A DNA stretch of 64,000 nucleotides from Candidatus Geothrix odensensis (lineage in GTDB: Bacteria > Acidobacteriota > Holophagae > Holophagales > Holophagaceae), in contig JADKCH010000001.1 of NCBI GenBank assembly GCA_016714685.1, positions 620,001 to 684,000 of the forward strand, given 5' to 3'. Below are positions 1-8,754 of this stretch, in pieces (the stretch's first letter is position 1; every line of letters begins with the position of its first letter). Made by a program: the position numbers and the translations under genes. The notes under the pieces were generated by a model. That model saw nothing but the letters and a program-made list of their open reading frames with translations. It searched no databases and was not told the DNA's origin.

Positions 1-145
1 TGCCGGGCAGGCTGGCGATCTCGCTGCTGCCGGGGTGGGGCTGCACGAAGTGGGGCTGGATGAGATGTCGAGGCCGGAGGTCGGTTTCGGCCACCAGGTT
101 GCGCATGGCGGCGCTGGTGCGGAGGCGGCGGGAGCGGTTCAGCAT
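1..145 (-). CDS. hemB: Delta-aminolevulinic acid dehydratase (porphobilinogen synthase), N-terminal fragment
   Basis: Partial gene; the rest lies beyond base 1. The first 48 residues read MLNRSRRLRTSAAMRNLV, then a stretch with RPRHLIQPHFV, which matches the family start (RxRRLRxxxxxRxLVxET followed by a hydrophobic LIxPxFV segment). The enzyme condenses two 5-aminolevulinates into porphobilinogen. The ATG at 145 sits in an ATGCTGA overlap with the hemD stop, and an AGGAGG ribosome-binding site lies just upstream, so this is the fourth gene of the hemA-C-D-B operon. Metal-site residues are outside the window, so the zinc or magnesium class cannot be judged. Confidence 0.85.
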   Translation of the reverse strand, partial: MLNRSRRLRTSAAMRNLVAETDLRPRHLIQPHFVQPHPGSSEIASLPG

Positions 146-846
146 GGGGACTCCTCCTTCGGGTTCTCTTGAGATGCCAGGTTTTGGGCCAGCATGGCCC
201 AGAGCAGGCTGGGCTTCGGTTCGCAGCAGGCATCGGCGGGGGCGCCGGCTCGGGCGAAGGCTTCGGCCGTGGCCTCACCCCAGGCGAAGCGCCGCACGCC
301 CTGCGAGAGGGGGGCGAGGATCTCGGCTTGGGTGGGGCTCAGGGCCAGGACACCCTCCACGTTCGGAAGGGGCGGAAAGGGTTCCCGGGCCGCCTCGCGG
401 TGGGTGACCCAGGGATGCAGGCGCCAGGAGGAGCCGCGCGCGGCCACTTCGAGGTATTCCCGGCTGCGCTCGCCACGCACCAGGACGAACTCCCCGCCCT
501 GCGGAAACCGGGTCTGCAGCAGCTCCCACAGCGCCTCGGCCCGCGCCTCGACGGGCAGCTGCACATCCAGGTCGTCGCGGCCCAGGGCATCGGCGGTACC
601 CGCCCCCTGGACCAAGCAGGTCATCCCCGCGGGAAGGACCGGTGCCGCGACCTTGGCCCCGGAAGGGCTCAGGACCAGGAGGGCCTGGACGCGGTTCAGC
701 AGCATGGGCGGGGCCGCGCCGGTGACCCGCAGGGAGGTGAAGGAGTAGGGGACCGGCCGCCAGCCGGCCTTGCGCACGATGTCCGCCAGCGGATGCTGGG
801 CGGGCCTGGCGAGCGCGAGGCGGGGATGGTGGGCCGAGGGCGTCAT
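139..846 (-). CDS. hemD: Uroporphyrinogen-III synthase
   Basis: A 235-residue protein placed between hemC and hemB. HemD sequences are poorly conserved, so the call rests on size, position and local patterns typical of the two-lobed fold: an ALLVLSPSGA segment near residue 55, and VEGVLALSPTQAEIL near 165, which resembles the usual VxFTSPSxV element of the second lobe. It closes hydroxymethylbilane with D-ring inversion to uroporphyrinogen III. The ATG overlaps the hemC stop (ATGA), which implies translational coupling. About 235 residues is slightly short for the family (usually 240-270). Confidence 0.8.
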   Translation of the reverse strand: MTPSAHHPRLALARPAQHPLADIVRKAGWRPVPYSFTSLRVTGAAPPMLLNRVQALLVLSPSGAKVAAPVLPAGMTCLVQGAGTADALGRDDLDVQLPVEARAEALWELLQTRFPQGGEFVLVRGERSREYLEVAARGSSWRLHPWVTHREAAREPFPPLPNVEGVLALSPTQAEILAPLSQGVRRFAWGEATAEAFARAGAPADACCEPKPSLLWAMLAQNLASQENPKEESPC

Positions 847-1721
847 GACAGGCCGATGCCCTTGAGCACGGCGGTCAGCAGAGCCTGGTCATCGGTACCG
901 CGGGCCTCGGCCCGGCGCAGGTCGCCGTCCGGTGCATAGGCGGCCTGGAGCAGCAGGGTCCCGTCGGCCTGGGGCGTGGCCAGGGCACCCAGGGGCTGCT
1001 GGCAGCCGCCCCCGATGCCCGCCAGCACCTGGCGCTCCAGGGTGACGCAGCGGGCCGTCATGGCGTCGTGCATGTCCGCCAGCGCCTCGATGAGATCCGG
1101 GCGATCCGCCCGGGCCTCGGCCAGCAGGGCCCCCTGCCCCGGCGCGGAGGGCAGTTCCTCCGGCGTCAGCGGCCGGACCATGAGCCCGGAGAGATCCAGC
1201 CCGAGCCGCTTCAGGCCAGCCGCCGCCAGCAGGGTGGCGTGCAGGGGCTCGTCCCGGAGGACGCCGTCCCGCACGCGCTGGAGGCGCGTCTGCACGTTGC
1301 CGCGGATCCAGGTGAAGCGGGCCTTGGGAAAGAGCTGGCTGAGCACGCGCTCGCGACGCACGGCGCTGGTGCCGATGACGAGATCCTCGGGCGCATCCGG
1401 ACGGATCACCATCCAGTCCGAGGGGTCTTCGCGGAGGGGGATGCAGGCCGGGACGATGCCCGCCGGGCGCTCCAGGGACACGTCCTTGAGGCTGTGGATG
1501 AGCAGGTCCGCGGCGCCCGCGGCCATGGCGTCCTCCAGTTCCTTGGTGAAGAAGCCGCCGCCCACCTGCTTGTCGAGGGGGCCCTGCAGCCACTGGTCGC
1601 CGGAGGTGGAGAACTTGCGCCAGGACACCTCGTAGCCCCTGGCTTCCAGAAAGCGCACCATGGGCTCGGCCTGGCCCACGGCCAGGGCGGATCCTCGGGT
1701 GGCGACCGTGACGTGCTTCAT
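843..1721 (-). CDS. hemC: Porphobilinogen deaminase (hydroxymethylbilane synthase)
   Basis: A 292-residue enzyme that polymerises four porphobilinogens into hydroxymethylbilane. The N-terminus VATRGSALAVGQAE matches the family RxSxLAxxQ motif. The central region has the conserved LLIHSLKDV and VIGTSAVRRE, with the catalytic Asp in the HSLKDV context and the arginines that bind the cofactor. The dipyrromethane-attachment cysteine lies in GIGGGCQQPLGA, about Cys240. The start ATG at 1721 overlaps the hemA stop as ATGA. The length is slightly short of the usual 300-315 residues because the C-terminal domain is compact. Confidence 0.95.
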   Translation of the reverse strand: MKHVTVATRGSALAVGQAEPMVRFLEARGYEVSWRKFSTSGDQWLQGPLDKQVGGGFFTKELEDAMAAGAADLLIHSLKDVSLERPAGIVPACIPLREDPSDWMVIRPDAPEDLVIGTSAVRRERVLSQLFPKARFTWIRGNVQTRLQRVRDGVLRDEPLHATLLAAAGLKRLGLDLSGLMVRPLTPEELPSAPGQGALLAEARADRPDLIEALADMHDAMTARCVTLERQVLAGIGGGCQQPLGALATPQADGTLLLQAAYAPDGDLRRAEARGTDDQALLTAVLKGIGLS

Positions 1722-2923
1722 GGATTAACCGCCTCTCCGTCTGCGTTGGGCTTGGGTTGGGTCTGGATCAGGGCCCGGAAAGCCAGGGTCCGCCCCCGGG
1801 ACAGGATCTCCTTGAGGGCCTCGCGCTGGGCTTCGTCCAGGCCCGCCATGGAATCTTCGAGCGCCTTCGCCTCTTCCTCGAGAGCGCCCCAAGCCGCGTC
1901 CAGGCGCTCCTGGGCCGAGGTCAGGTGGCGCTTGCGGGCCCGCGCCATGGCCCGGTGCCGCAGTCGTCCCGCGGCGCCCGCCAGGTAGGGTTCCGCCTTG
2001 AGGGCCGCTTCGGCCCGCTGGGCCCGGGCCGTGGTGGTCTGAGCCAGGAAGGCATTCAGGTCGATGCGGTGGACCCAGGGCAGCTGCTCAAGCCCGGGTT
2101 CGGAATCCGGCGGCAGGGCCAGGTCCAGGATGCGGAGGATGGGCCGCTTCAGGGACTGCCAGGCATCCAGGGTGAACAGGGGCTCCGGGGCGGCGGTGGC
2201 GGTGACGATGGCGTCGAAGCCCGCCGGATCATGCTGGAGCTGGGCCAGGTCCACGATGGGCAGGCCCAGGGGATCCGCCAGGTCGTGGGCCTTGCTGCGG
2301 GTCCGGTTGGCCACGGCGACCCGAAAGCCGCGCTCCGGCAGGCGCTCGGCCAGGTACTGCGTCATGGGGCCCACCCCCACCAGGGCCACCGAGGCATCCC
2401 GGGGCAGGCCCTCGGCCAGGTGCTTCAAGGCCACCGTGGCGACGCTGACATTGCCGTCGGCCAGTCCGAGCCGCGTGCGCAGGCGCTGCCCTTCGCGGAT
2501 GATGTCCTCCACGGACGTCTGGGCCTCATCCCCGGCCACGCCCACCTGGCGGGCCTGCACCAGGGCATCCTTCAGCTGGCCCGGGATCTCGCGATCCCCC
2601 AGGTTGGCGGATTCCAGCCCCGCGGACATGGCCAGCAGGTGGACCCAGGCCTCCTCGCCCTCGTAGCGGCGGAACCCGGGTCCCGGCTCGATGGCCCCGG
2701 CATCGCCCCCCCACACCATCCAGAGCACCCGCTGGCAGGTGGCGAGGTAGACGAGCTCCCTGGCACCGGCTCGCTTCTGCCACTCCCTCAGGTGGGCCGG
2801 CAGGCCATCCCGGACCACATGCTGCGCCACCAGGTCCAGGTCGTGGACTGGCGCGTGAAAGCTGATGAGGACGGGTTCCATATCGAATTCCATCATCGAT
2901 TGGGGTTGGAGCGGCTCCGTCAT
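1718..2923 (-). CDS. hemA: Glutamyl-tRNA reductase
   Basis: A 401-residue protein that reduces Glu-tRNA(Glu) to glutamate-1-semialdehyde, the first step of C5-pathway tetrapyrrole synthesis. The catalytic cysteine is in LVYLATCQRVLWMVW, where the usual TCNR reads TCQR. The NADPH domain shows VALVGVGPMTQYLAERL followed by VAVANRTRSKA, and a helical dimerisation region ends the protein. The N-terminus is divergent: the usual NHxTAP is FHAPV. In-frame ATGs at 2896, 2893 and 2881 are alternative starts; the family alignment begins near MEPVLISFHAPV (2881). It is the first hem gene, 33 bp after aroC, so cotranscription with aroC is possible. Confidence 0.92.
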   Translation of the reverse strand: MTEPLQPQSMMEFDMEPVLISFHAPVHDLDLVAQHVVRDGLPAHLREWQKRAGARELVYLATCQRVLWMVWGGDAGAIEPGPGFRRYEGEEAWVHLLAMSAGLESANLGDREIPGQLKDALVQARQVGVAGDEAQTSVEDIIREGQRLRTRLGLADGNVSVATVALKHLAEGLPRDASVALVGVGPMTQYLAERLPERGFRVAVANRTRSKAHDLADPLGLPIVDLAQLQHDPAGFDAIVTATAAPEPLFTLDAWQSLKRPILRILDLALPPDSEPGLEQLPWVHRIDLNAFLAQTTTARAQRAEAALKAEPYLAGAAGRLRHRAMARARKRHLTSAQERLDAAWGALEEEAKALEDSMAGLDEAQREALKEILSRGRTLAFRALIQTQPKPNADGEAVNP

Positions 2924-2956
2924 CGCTTCGTCATGCCCCTGTGAAAGTGGCCGTCA

Positions 2957-4099
2957 TCACATTCGATGGTCCAGCGGGGGCGGAAACAGGCTTTCGAGGG
3001 CGGCCCAGTCCCACTCCCCCAGGCCCGGCAGGCTGCCCTCCCGGAGTCCCTGCTGGGTCAGCCAGGCGTCATAGACCACCAGGGCGCACATGGCCTCGGC
3101 CACGGGCACGATGCGCGGCGCGATGCAGGGGTCGTGGCGACCGTGGGTGGCGATGTCCGCGGCGTGGCCCTCCCGGTCGATGGTGCGCTGGGGCTTGGAG
3201 ATGGAGCTCGTGGGCTTCACGGCCAGGCGAACCACCACGGGAGCTCCGGTGCTGATGCCGCCCAAGGTGCCACCGGCGTCGTTCTTCGCCGGGCCCTCCG
3301 GCCCCAGGGGGTCGTTGTTCTCGCTGCCGCGGCGGCGGGCGCTGGCAAAGCCTGCACCCAGCTCCACGCCCTTCACGGCCCCGATGGACATGCAGGCCAG
3401 GGCCAGCAGGCCGTCCAGCTTGCCGAAGGCGGGATCACCCAGCCCGATGGGCAGGCCTTCGATCCAGACCTCGCAGACGCCCCCCACGCTGTCTCCTTCG
3501 GCCCGGGCAGCCTCCACCGCGGCCTTCTGAGCCTCGAAGGTGGATGGGTCCGCCACCCGCAGGGGGTTCTTCTCCACGAAGGACCAGTCCACGGCCGCTC
3601 CCGCGAGGCCCGCGATCTCGCGATTGAAGCCGCGCACGGTCACGCCCAGAGCCGCCAGCTGCTGCTTGGCCCAGGCGCCGGCAGCCACGCGGGCCAGGGT
3701 CTCGCGCCCGCTGCTGCGCCCGCCGCCGCGCGGATCGCGGATGCCGTACTTGCGGTCGTAGGTGAGGTCCGCGTGGCCGGGCCGGAACAGGTCCGCGATG
3801 GCCTTGTAGTCGCCGCTCTTCTGGTTCTCGTTGAAGACCACCATCGCGATGGGGTGGCCCGTGGTCCGCCCCTCGAAGACGCCGCTCAGGACCTGCACCC
3901 GGTCCGCCTCGCTACGGGGGGTCACCAGGTCCGACTGCCCTGGCCGGCGCCGGTCCATCTCCTGCTGGATGGCCGCCAGATCGAAGGGCAGCCCGGGCTT
4001 CACGCCGTCCATGACGACGCCCACGGCGGCCCCGTGGCTCTCGCCGAAGGTGACGATGCGGAAGGCCCGGCCGAAGGTGGAAGGTGAATCGAAGAGCAT
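2957..4099 (-). CDS. aroC: Chorismate synthase
   Basis: Catalyses 5-enolpyruvylshikimate-3-phosphate to chorismate, using reduced FMN. The N-terminus shows FGRAFRIVTFGESHGAAVG (family signature 1), followed by RRRPGQSDLVTPR with its conserved arginines, and RDPRGGGRSSGRET; GxxSARET-like phosphate and flavin contacts are clear. Nearer the C-terminus, RHDPCIAPRIVPVAEAM is the third signature. I chose ATG 4099 because the family begins at this point. A GTG at 4135 would add 12 residues and sits 20 bp from the upstream glycosyltransferase stop. Neither start has a strong Shine-Dalgarno. About 380 residues is normal. Confidence 0.96.
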   Translation of the reverse strand: MLFDSPSTFGRAFRIVTFGESHGAAVGVVMDGVKPGLPFDLAAIQQEMDRRRPGQSDLVTPRSEADRVQVLSGVFEGRTTGHPIAMVVFNENQKSGDYKAIADLFRPGHADLTYDRKYGIRDPRGGGRSSGRETLARVAAGAWAKQQLAALGVTVRGFNREIAGLAGAAVDWSFVEKNPLRVADPSTFEAQKAAVEAARAEGDSVGGVCEVWIEGLPIGLGDPAFGKLDGLLALACMSIGAVKGVELGAGFASARRRGSENNDPLGPEGPAKNDAGGTLGGISTGAPVVVRLAVKPTSSISKPQRTIDREGHAADIATHGRHDPCIAPRIVPVAEAMCALVVYDAWLTQQGLREGSLPGLGEWDWAALESLFPPPLDHRM

Positions 4100-4155
4100 C
4101 CAGCCATGGTGAACCGGACCGCCCTCAGCCGTCACCGGTTTTCCAGGAGGGAGGG

Positions 4156-5430
4156 TCAGGCGGGCCGGTCCAGGTCCCAGGTGGTAGAGCCTTCCGTGGA
4201 GAAGGAGGAAAGCTGCGGCCAGGGGCTGGGCCCGGCGAAGCCCGCCACCTGGAGGGCGCCGAGGTATTCGGCCGCATAGGCGAGGTAGGCGGCCAGAGGT
4301 CCTTCGCCGCGGATCTTCACCCGGGTGGCCCCGGGTTCCAGCAGCTGGAAGGGCACGAGGAGGCCGGCCATCACGTCGCCCGGCAGGCGCTTCAGGGCGT
4401 GGTCAAGCGGTGGCAGGCCCTGGAGCAGCCAGAGGACGCCCTGCTGCAGGCCGGCGATGCCCCGCAGCCTCGGCCGCACCACCCGCGCCCCCTCGGGCGC
4501 CATGGGCTGGACCGGAACTCCCAGCAGGGATTCGAACTCCTGCCCGATGAACCCGGCGACGGGCGCGCCTGCGTTCCCGAAGGCCCAGGCGAGCCAGAAG
4601 GAGGCTGGCCCCGTGCCTTCGATCCAAGCGCCGGGTTCGGGCTTCTCCCCCAGGGCCAGGTGGGTCCGGGCCATGCGGGCGGCCCGTTCGGTGAAGTCCC
4701 GCGCCCGCACAAGCCCGCCCTCGAAGGGATCTGGCACCCCCGCAGGCCGCTCGGCGTAGGCCTTGATCACGCTCTTGTGGATGGCCCGGTGGACCCGGAG
4801 GTGGCCTCCCGAAAGAAACCGCGACCCCCGGTGCACGCGGTACTCCATCTGCGGCGTATGCAGGTGGACCCTGGGGCCGACCGCGTCGGCGCGCAGCACG
4901 AAGAGCACGTCATCCGCCAGGTCATCGGAGGAGAACCCGCCCAGGCGCTCCGCCAGCTCGAGGGTCGCGGCGAAGGGCACGCCGATGGAATCCACGCTGA
5001 ACAGGCGCCCAAGGGGGAAAGGCTCGGGCCGCCGCCGGATCTTGGTCCGCCGACCCTGCTCGTCCATTTCCCAGTAGTCACAGGCCGCCAGGCTCAGAGG
5101 ATGTCCAGCGAGCGCCTTGCGATGGTCCCCGACGAAGCAGGGCAGCAGCCGGTTGTCGGTGTGGATGTACGAAAAATCGCGCCCTCTTCCCTTGGCCTTC
5201 TCCAACATCAGGTTCAGGCAGGTGCCGGGATCCATGCGCCGGGGCTCATGGATGAAATGAATCCGCGGATCCGTGAAGGCCGCCATCACCTTGGGCGTTT
5301 CGTCGGAGGAGTTGTCCACGATCCAGAGCTCCCAGTCGGGGTCCTCCTGCCTGAGCACGCTCTCCACGGCTTCGCCGATGAAGTGGGCCTGGTTGTAGGA
5401 GGGCATCAGCAGCTGGAAAGGTGCGGGCAT
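4156..5430 (-). CDS. Family 2 (GT-A) glycosyltransferase
   Basis: A 424-residue protein whose first 110 residues are a GT2 domain: LMPSYNQAHFIGEAVESVL, then WIVDNSSDE (the nucleotide-binding D-x-S-x-D region, about 39-43), and HTDN at about 90-93 in the place of the DXD metal motif. The remaining 300 residues are not recognised and probably hold acceptor-binding and membrane-peripheral parts. No transmembrane helix is obvious. It diverges from the next glycosyltransferase across an 86 bp gap and precedes aroC by about 20-57 bp. It probably adds a sugar to surface polysaccharide; the sugar cannot be predicted. Confidence 0.85.
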   Translation of the reverse strand: MPAPFQLLMPSYNQAHFIGEAVESVLRQEDPDWELWIVDNSSDETPKVMAAFTDPRIHFIHEPRRMDPGTCLNLMLEKAKGRGRDFSYIHTDNRLLPCFVGDHRKALAGHPLSLAACDYWEMDEQGRRTKIRRRPEPFPLGRLFSVDSIGVPFAATLELAERLGGFSSDDLADDVLFVLRADAVGPRVHLHTPQMEYRVHRGSRFLSGGHLRVHRAIHKSVIKAYAERPAGVPDPFEGGLVRARDFTERAARMARTHLALGEKPEPGAWIEGTGPASFWLAWAFGNAGAPVAGFIGQEFESLLGVPVQPMAPEGARVVRPRLRGIAGLQQGVLWLLQGLPPLDHALKRLPGDVMAGLLVPFQLLEPGATRVKIRGEGPLAAYLAYAAEYLGALQVAGFAGPSPWPQLSSFSTEGSTTWDLDRPA

Positions 5431-5516
5431 GGGCGGAGGGTTTCCCGGAGTCGGACCTGCGGTGGCGGGGCTATGGACATGGGATGATAGCGTCCTCGCT
5501 TGGATCGGAGAGCCCC

Positions 5517-6768
5517 ATGGGGACGCTGAACATCGCCATCGATGCCCGCCTGGACCCTGGCATGGCCGGTGGCGTGGAATCCGTGATCCTGGGTCTGGCC
5601 CACGGGTTGAGCCGCCTCGAGCCCGGCGACGAGGCCTACCATTTCCTCACCTTCGCCGGGCCGCAGCCCTGGCTGGAACCCCACCTCGGCGGGGCCTGCC
5701 GCCTGCTGCAGAGTCCCCAGGCAGTGAAGCGGCCCTCGGCCCTGAAGGCCATGGAGCGGGCCCTCCGCCACCGCCTCCGGGCCTGGTTCCCCTCGAAGGA
5801 ACGGGCTGTCGTAAAGGTCCCGCGCTCCGACGGCACCCTCGAAGCCGCGGGCATGGATCTGGTCCACTTCCCGCTGCAGAGCGCCTTCCTCACGACCGTG
5901 CCCAGCCTCTACCACCCCCACGACCTCCAGCATGTCCACCTCCCGGAGCTCTTCACCGCCAGCGAGATCCACCGGCGGGAGACCCTCTACCGGGCCTTCT
6001 GCGGACAAGCGGCCCTCGTTCCTGTGGCCTCCGAGTGGGTGCAGCGGGACCTGGAGGCCCAGTTCGGCCTCCCCCCCCGCAAGGTCCCCGTGGTGAACCT
6101 CGCGCCCTTCAACGCCGCCATCGCGCCCCTGGCCCCCGGCCGCCTGGAGACGCTGGCCCGGGACCTGGCCCTGCCCGACGGCTTCGTCTTCTACGCCGCC
6201 CAGACGTGGCCGCACAAGAACCACCTGGCCCTGCTGGAGGCGCTGGCCCTGCTGCGGGACCGGGACGGGCTCCGGGTCCCCTTCGTGTCCTCGGGCAGGA
6301 AGGGGGACTATTTCCCTCGTCTTGGAGCGCAGGATCCAGGAGCTGGGACTGGCCGGCCAGGTCCACTTCCTCGGGTTCGTGAACCATGAAGCGCTGCAGG
6401 CGCTGTACGAGCTGTGCCGCTGCGTCGTGATCCCCAGCCGCTTCGAAGCGGCGAGCTTCCCCCTCTGGGAGGCCTTCCAGGCGGGCCGTCCGGCGGCCTG
6501 CGCCACCACGACCTCCCTCCCGGCCCAGGCCGCCGGCGCCGCCCTGCTCTTCCCGGCGGAGGATGTGCCGGCCATGGCCGAGGCCATCAAGCGGCTCTGG
6601 ACCGACGCAGAGCTGCGGGCAGCGCTCGTGGAGAAGGGAACGGAGAACGTGGCCCGGTTCACCTGGGATCGCACGGCGAGGCTCTTTCGGGCCCTCTATC
6701 GCCGGACCGCAGGCCGCGCCCTGAGCGCCGAGGATCACCAGCTATTGGCGGCTCCGCCGCTGTTCTAG
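5517..6768 (+). pseudogene. Family 4 (GT-B) glycosyltransferase, interrupted by a single-base frameshift
   Basis: From ATG 5517 (a CGGAG site lies upstream) the frame encodes MGTLNIAIDARLDPG, the normal N-terminus of a retaining GT4, through AAQTWPHKNHLALLEAL to SSGRKGDYFP near 6315. The protein then continues in the next frame as LERRIQELGLAGQVHFLGFV and the donor-site block IPSRFEAASFPLWEAFQAG, to a stop at 6768. Removing one base around 6311-6320 (tttccctcgt) restores a single protein of about 416 residues. Both halves keep good coding character, so this is either a recent mutation or a sequencing error. It would use nucleotide-sugars in the surface-polysaccharide pathway. Confidence 0.85.
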
Positions 6769-6845
6769 CCCCGGGGTCCGGCGGCTTGCCGGAAGGGCGC
6801 AGGGGGCCGTATCCTCGTGCATTCCTTGAGACCCGGAGCAGCGCC

Positions 6846-7967
6846 GTGACCCACCCCCACCTCCCCGTGGCCCAGCCGGACCTTGGCGGCAACGAACTCG
6901 CCTACGTCTCCCAGGCCATCCAGGAGGGCTGGATCTCCTCCACGGGGCGCTTCCTGACCCGCTTCGAAGCGGATTTCGCCCGCTTCTGCGGCACCAGGCA
7001 CGCCCTGGCCTGCGCCAACGGCACCGTGGCCATCCACCTGCTCCTCCTGGGCCTGGGCATCGGCCCGGGGGACGAGGTCATCGTCCCCGCCTTCACCTAT
7101 GTGGCCTCAGCCAATGCCGTGACCTACACCGGCGCCCGCCCGGTGCTTGTGGATTCAGAGCCCGTCACCTGGAACATCGACGCCAACAAGGTGGAAGCGG
7201 CCATCACCCCACGCACCAAGGCCATCATGGCCGTCCACCTGTACGGCCACCCCGCCCCCATGACAGCCTTGCTGGACATCGGCCGGCGCCACGGCATCCT
7301 GGTCATCGAAGACGCCGCCGAGGCCCACGGCGCCAAGGTGGAGGGGAAGACGGTCGGCGGCCTCGGCCTGGCGGCCACCTTCAGCTTCTACGGCAACAAA
7401 ATCCTCACCACCGGCGAGGGCGGGATGGTCACGACCAATGACGACGAGCTGGCCGCACGCATGAGGCAGTTCCGCGGGCAGGGCATGGATCCCGAGCGCC
7501 GCTACTGGTTCCCCATCGTGGGCTACAACTACCGGATGACCAACCTCGCCGCGGCCCTCGGCTGCGCCCAGCTCGAACGCGCCGGGGGGCTCATCGCCCA
7601 CCGCCTGCGCATCGCCCGGGGCTACCACGACCGCCTGGCGCCCCACGCCGACCGGCTTGGTCTCCAGCTCGCCAGCGAGGCCCCCTGGGCCAGCTCAGTT
7701 CACTGGCTCTCCTGCATCCGAGTGCCCGCGGCCAAGCGGGATTCCCTGATGGCCTTCCTGGCGGAACACCAGATCGAGACCCGCCCCTTCTTCCCGCCCA
7801 TGCACCGGCTGCCGATGTACTCCGATCCGTCCTTCCGCCAGGGCCGGCCCCTCCCCGTGGCCGAGGAGCTGGGCGATACGGGCATCAACCTGCCCACCTA
7901 CACCGCACTCGGAGAGGCGGACCTGGATCGCATCTGCCAGGCCGTCATCGCCGGCCTGGCACGCTGA
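6846..7967 (+). CDS. per: DegT/DnrJ/EryC1-type aminotransferase, probable GDP-perosamine synthase
   Basis: A PLP-dependent sugar aminotransferase of 373 residues, starting at GTG 6846 with GGAG upstream. It reads very like known perosamine synthases: WISSTGRFLTRFE near the start, ANGTVAIHLLLLGLGI, GDEVIVPAFTYVASANAV, FVDS-like VLVDSEPVTWN, VIEDAAEAHGAKVEGK, the PLP lysine in SFYGNKILTTGEGG (about Lys185), then GYNYRMTNLAAALGCAQLE and IETRPFFPPMH. Substrate would be GDP-4-keto-6-deoxy-D-mannose from Gmd, encoded 2 kb downstream. The stop overlaps the next start by 1 bp (TGATG). Function for a different 4-keto sugar cannot be excluded, but the gmd context supports perosamine. Confidence 0.85.
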   Translation: MTHPHLPVAQPDLGGNELAYVSQAIQEGWISSTGRFLTRFEADFARFCGTRHALACANGTVAIHLLLLGLGIGPGDEVIVPAFTYVASANAVTYTGARPVLVDSEPVTWNIDANKVEAAITPRTKAIMAVHLYGHPAPMTALLDIGRRHGILVIEDAAEAHGAKVEGKTVGGLGLAATFSFYGNKILTTGEGGMVTTNDDELAARMRQFRGQGMDPERRYWFPIVGYNYRMTNLAAALGCAQLERAGGLIAHRLRIARGYHDRLAPHADRLGLQLASEAPWASSVHWLSCIRVPAAKRDSLMAFLAEHQIETRPFFPPMHRLPMYSDPSFRQGRPLPVAEELGDTGINLPTYTALGEADLDRICQAVIAGLAR

Positions 7968-8611
7968 TGCAGGACCTCTGGATCGTCGGCGGCAGCGGGG
8001 CGGCCCTCGAGGTCTGGGCCGTGGCCAGGGCCATGGAGGCCTCTGGTCCGCAGCCTTGGAAGCTCCGCGGCTTCCTGGTGATCGAAGGAAGCCCCGAATT
8101 CGATCCGGAGGGTCTGGAGGTCAGGAACGAGGTAGCCTTCCTCGCAGCCCCACCCACGTCGCAGGCCCTCATCGTGGTGGGCCTCGGCGAGCCCTCCCTG
8201 CGACAAAAAGTCGCCCAGACCTATGCCATCAGGGGATTCCAGTTCGCCACACTGATCCACCCCAGTGCGATCGTCGGCCCGGCCTGCAGCGTGGGAGAGG
8301 GATCGGTGCTCATGGCCCTGTCCGTCTTGGAAACCCACGTGAACGTGGGCGAGCATGCGCTGCTCAACGTGGGCACTTCCATCGCCCACAATGGCAGCCT
8401 CGGCAGGTGCTGCAGCCTGGGCCCAGGCGTGAGGCTGGCAGGATGGGTGGCCTTGGGGGACCGCTGCGACCTCGGCGTGGGCTGCTGTGTGCGTCCCCGG
8501 GTAACCCTCGGCCCGGACACCCGGGTCGGAGCGGGCGGGGCCGTGGTGGCTGATCACCCTGGAAGCGTGACCCTGGTGGGTGTGCCGGCAATCCCTCTTC
8601 CACGGGCATGA
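7967..8611 (+). CDS. NeuD/PglD-family sugar O/N-acyltransferase, possible perosamine N-acetyltransferase
   Basis: A 214-residue protein. An N-terminal Rossmann-like nucleotide-sugar domain (LWIVGGSGAALEVWAVARA; ALIVVGLGEPSLRQ) is followed by a left-handed beta-helix of hexapeptide repeats (HPSAIVGPACSVGEG, then repeats through VGAGGAVVADH). The catalytic histidine is probably in NVGTSIAHNGSLG. Members acetylate amino-sugars such as UDP-4-amino sugars (PglD) or GDP-perosamine (PerB). Its 1 bp overlap with the perosamine synthase gene suggests it acts on that product. The acyl-CoA donor is a family-level inference. Confidence 0.8.
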   Translation: MQDLWIVGGSGAALEVWAVARAMEASGPQPWKLRGFLVIEGSPEFDPEGLEVRNEVAFLAAPPTSQALIVVGLGEPSLRQKVAQTYAIRGFQFATLIHPSAIVGPACSVGEGSVLMALSVLETHVNVGEHALLNVGTSIAHNGSLGRCCSLGPGVRLAGWVALGDRCDLGVGCCVRPRVTLGPDTRVGAGGAVVADHPGSVTLVGVPAIPLPRA

Positions 8612-8754
8612 AGGGTTTCCACACAGGCTTCTGCCACACTGAGAGGCATTCACCCCCGGCTTCGAGAACCGCTTTCACGCCTCAGACTCCCATGGGTTCT
8701 GGCATTGGACGGGCGCCATTCCCTGGAACCTCAACACACATTAATCGGTGATCC

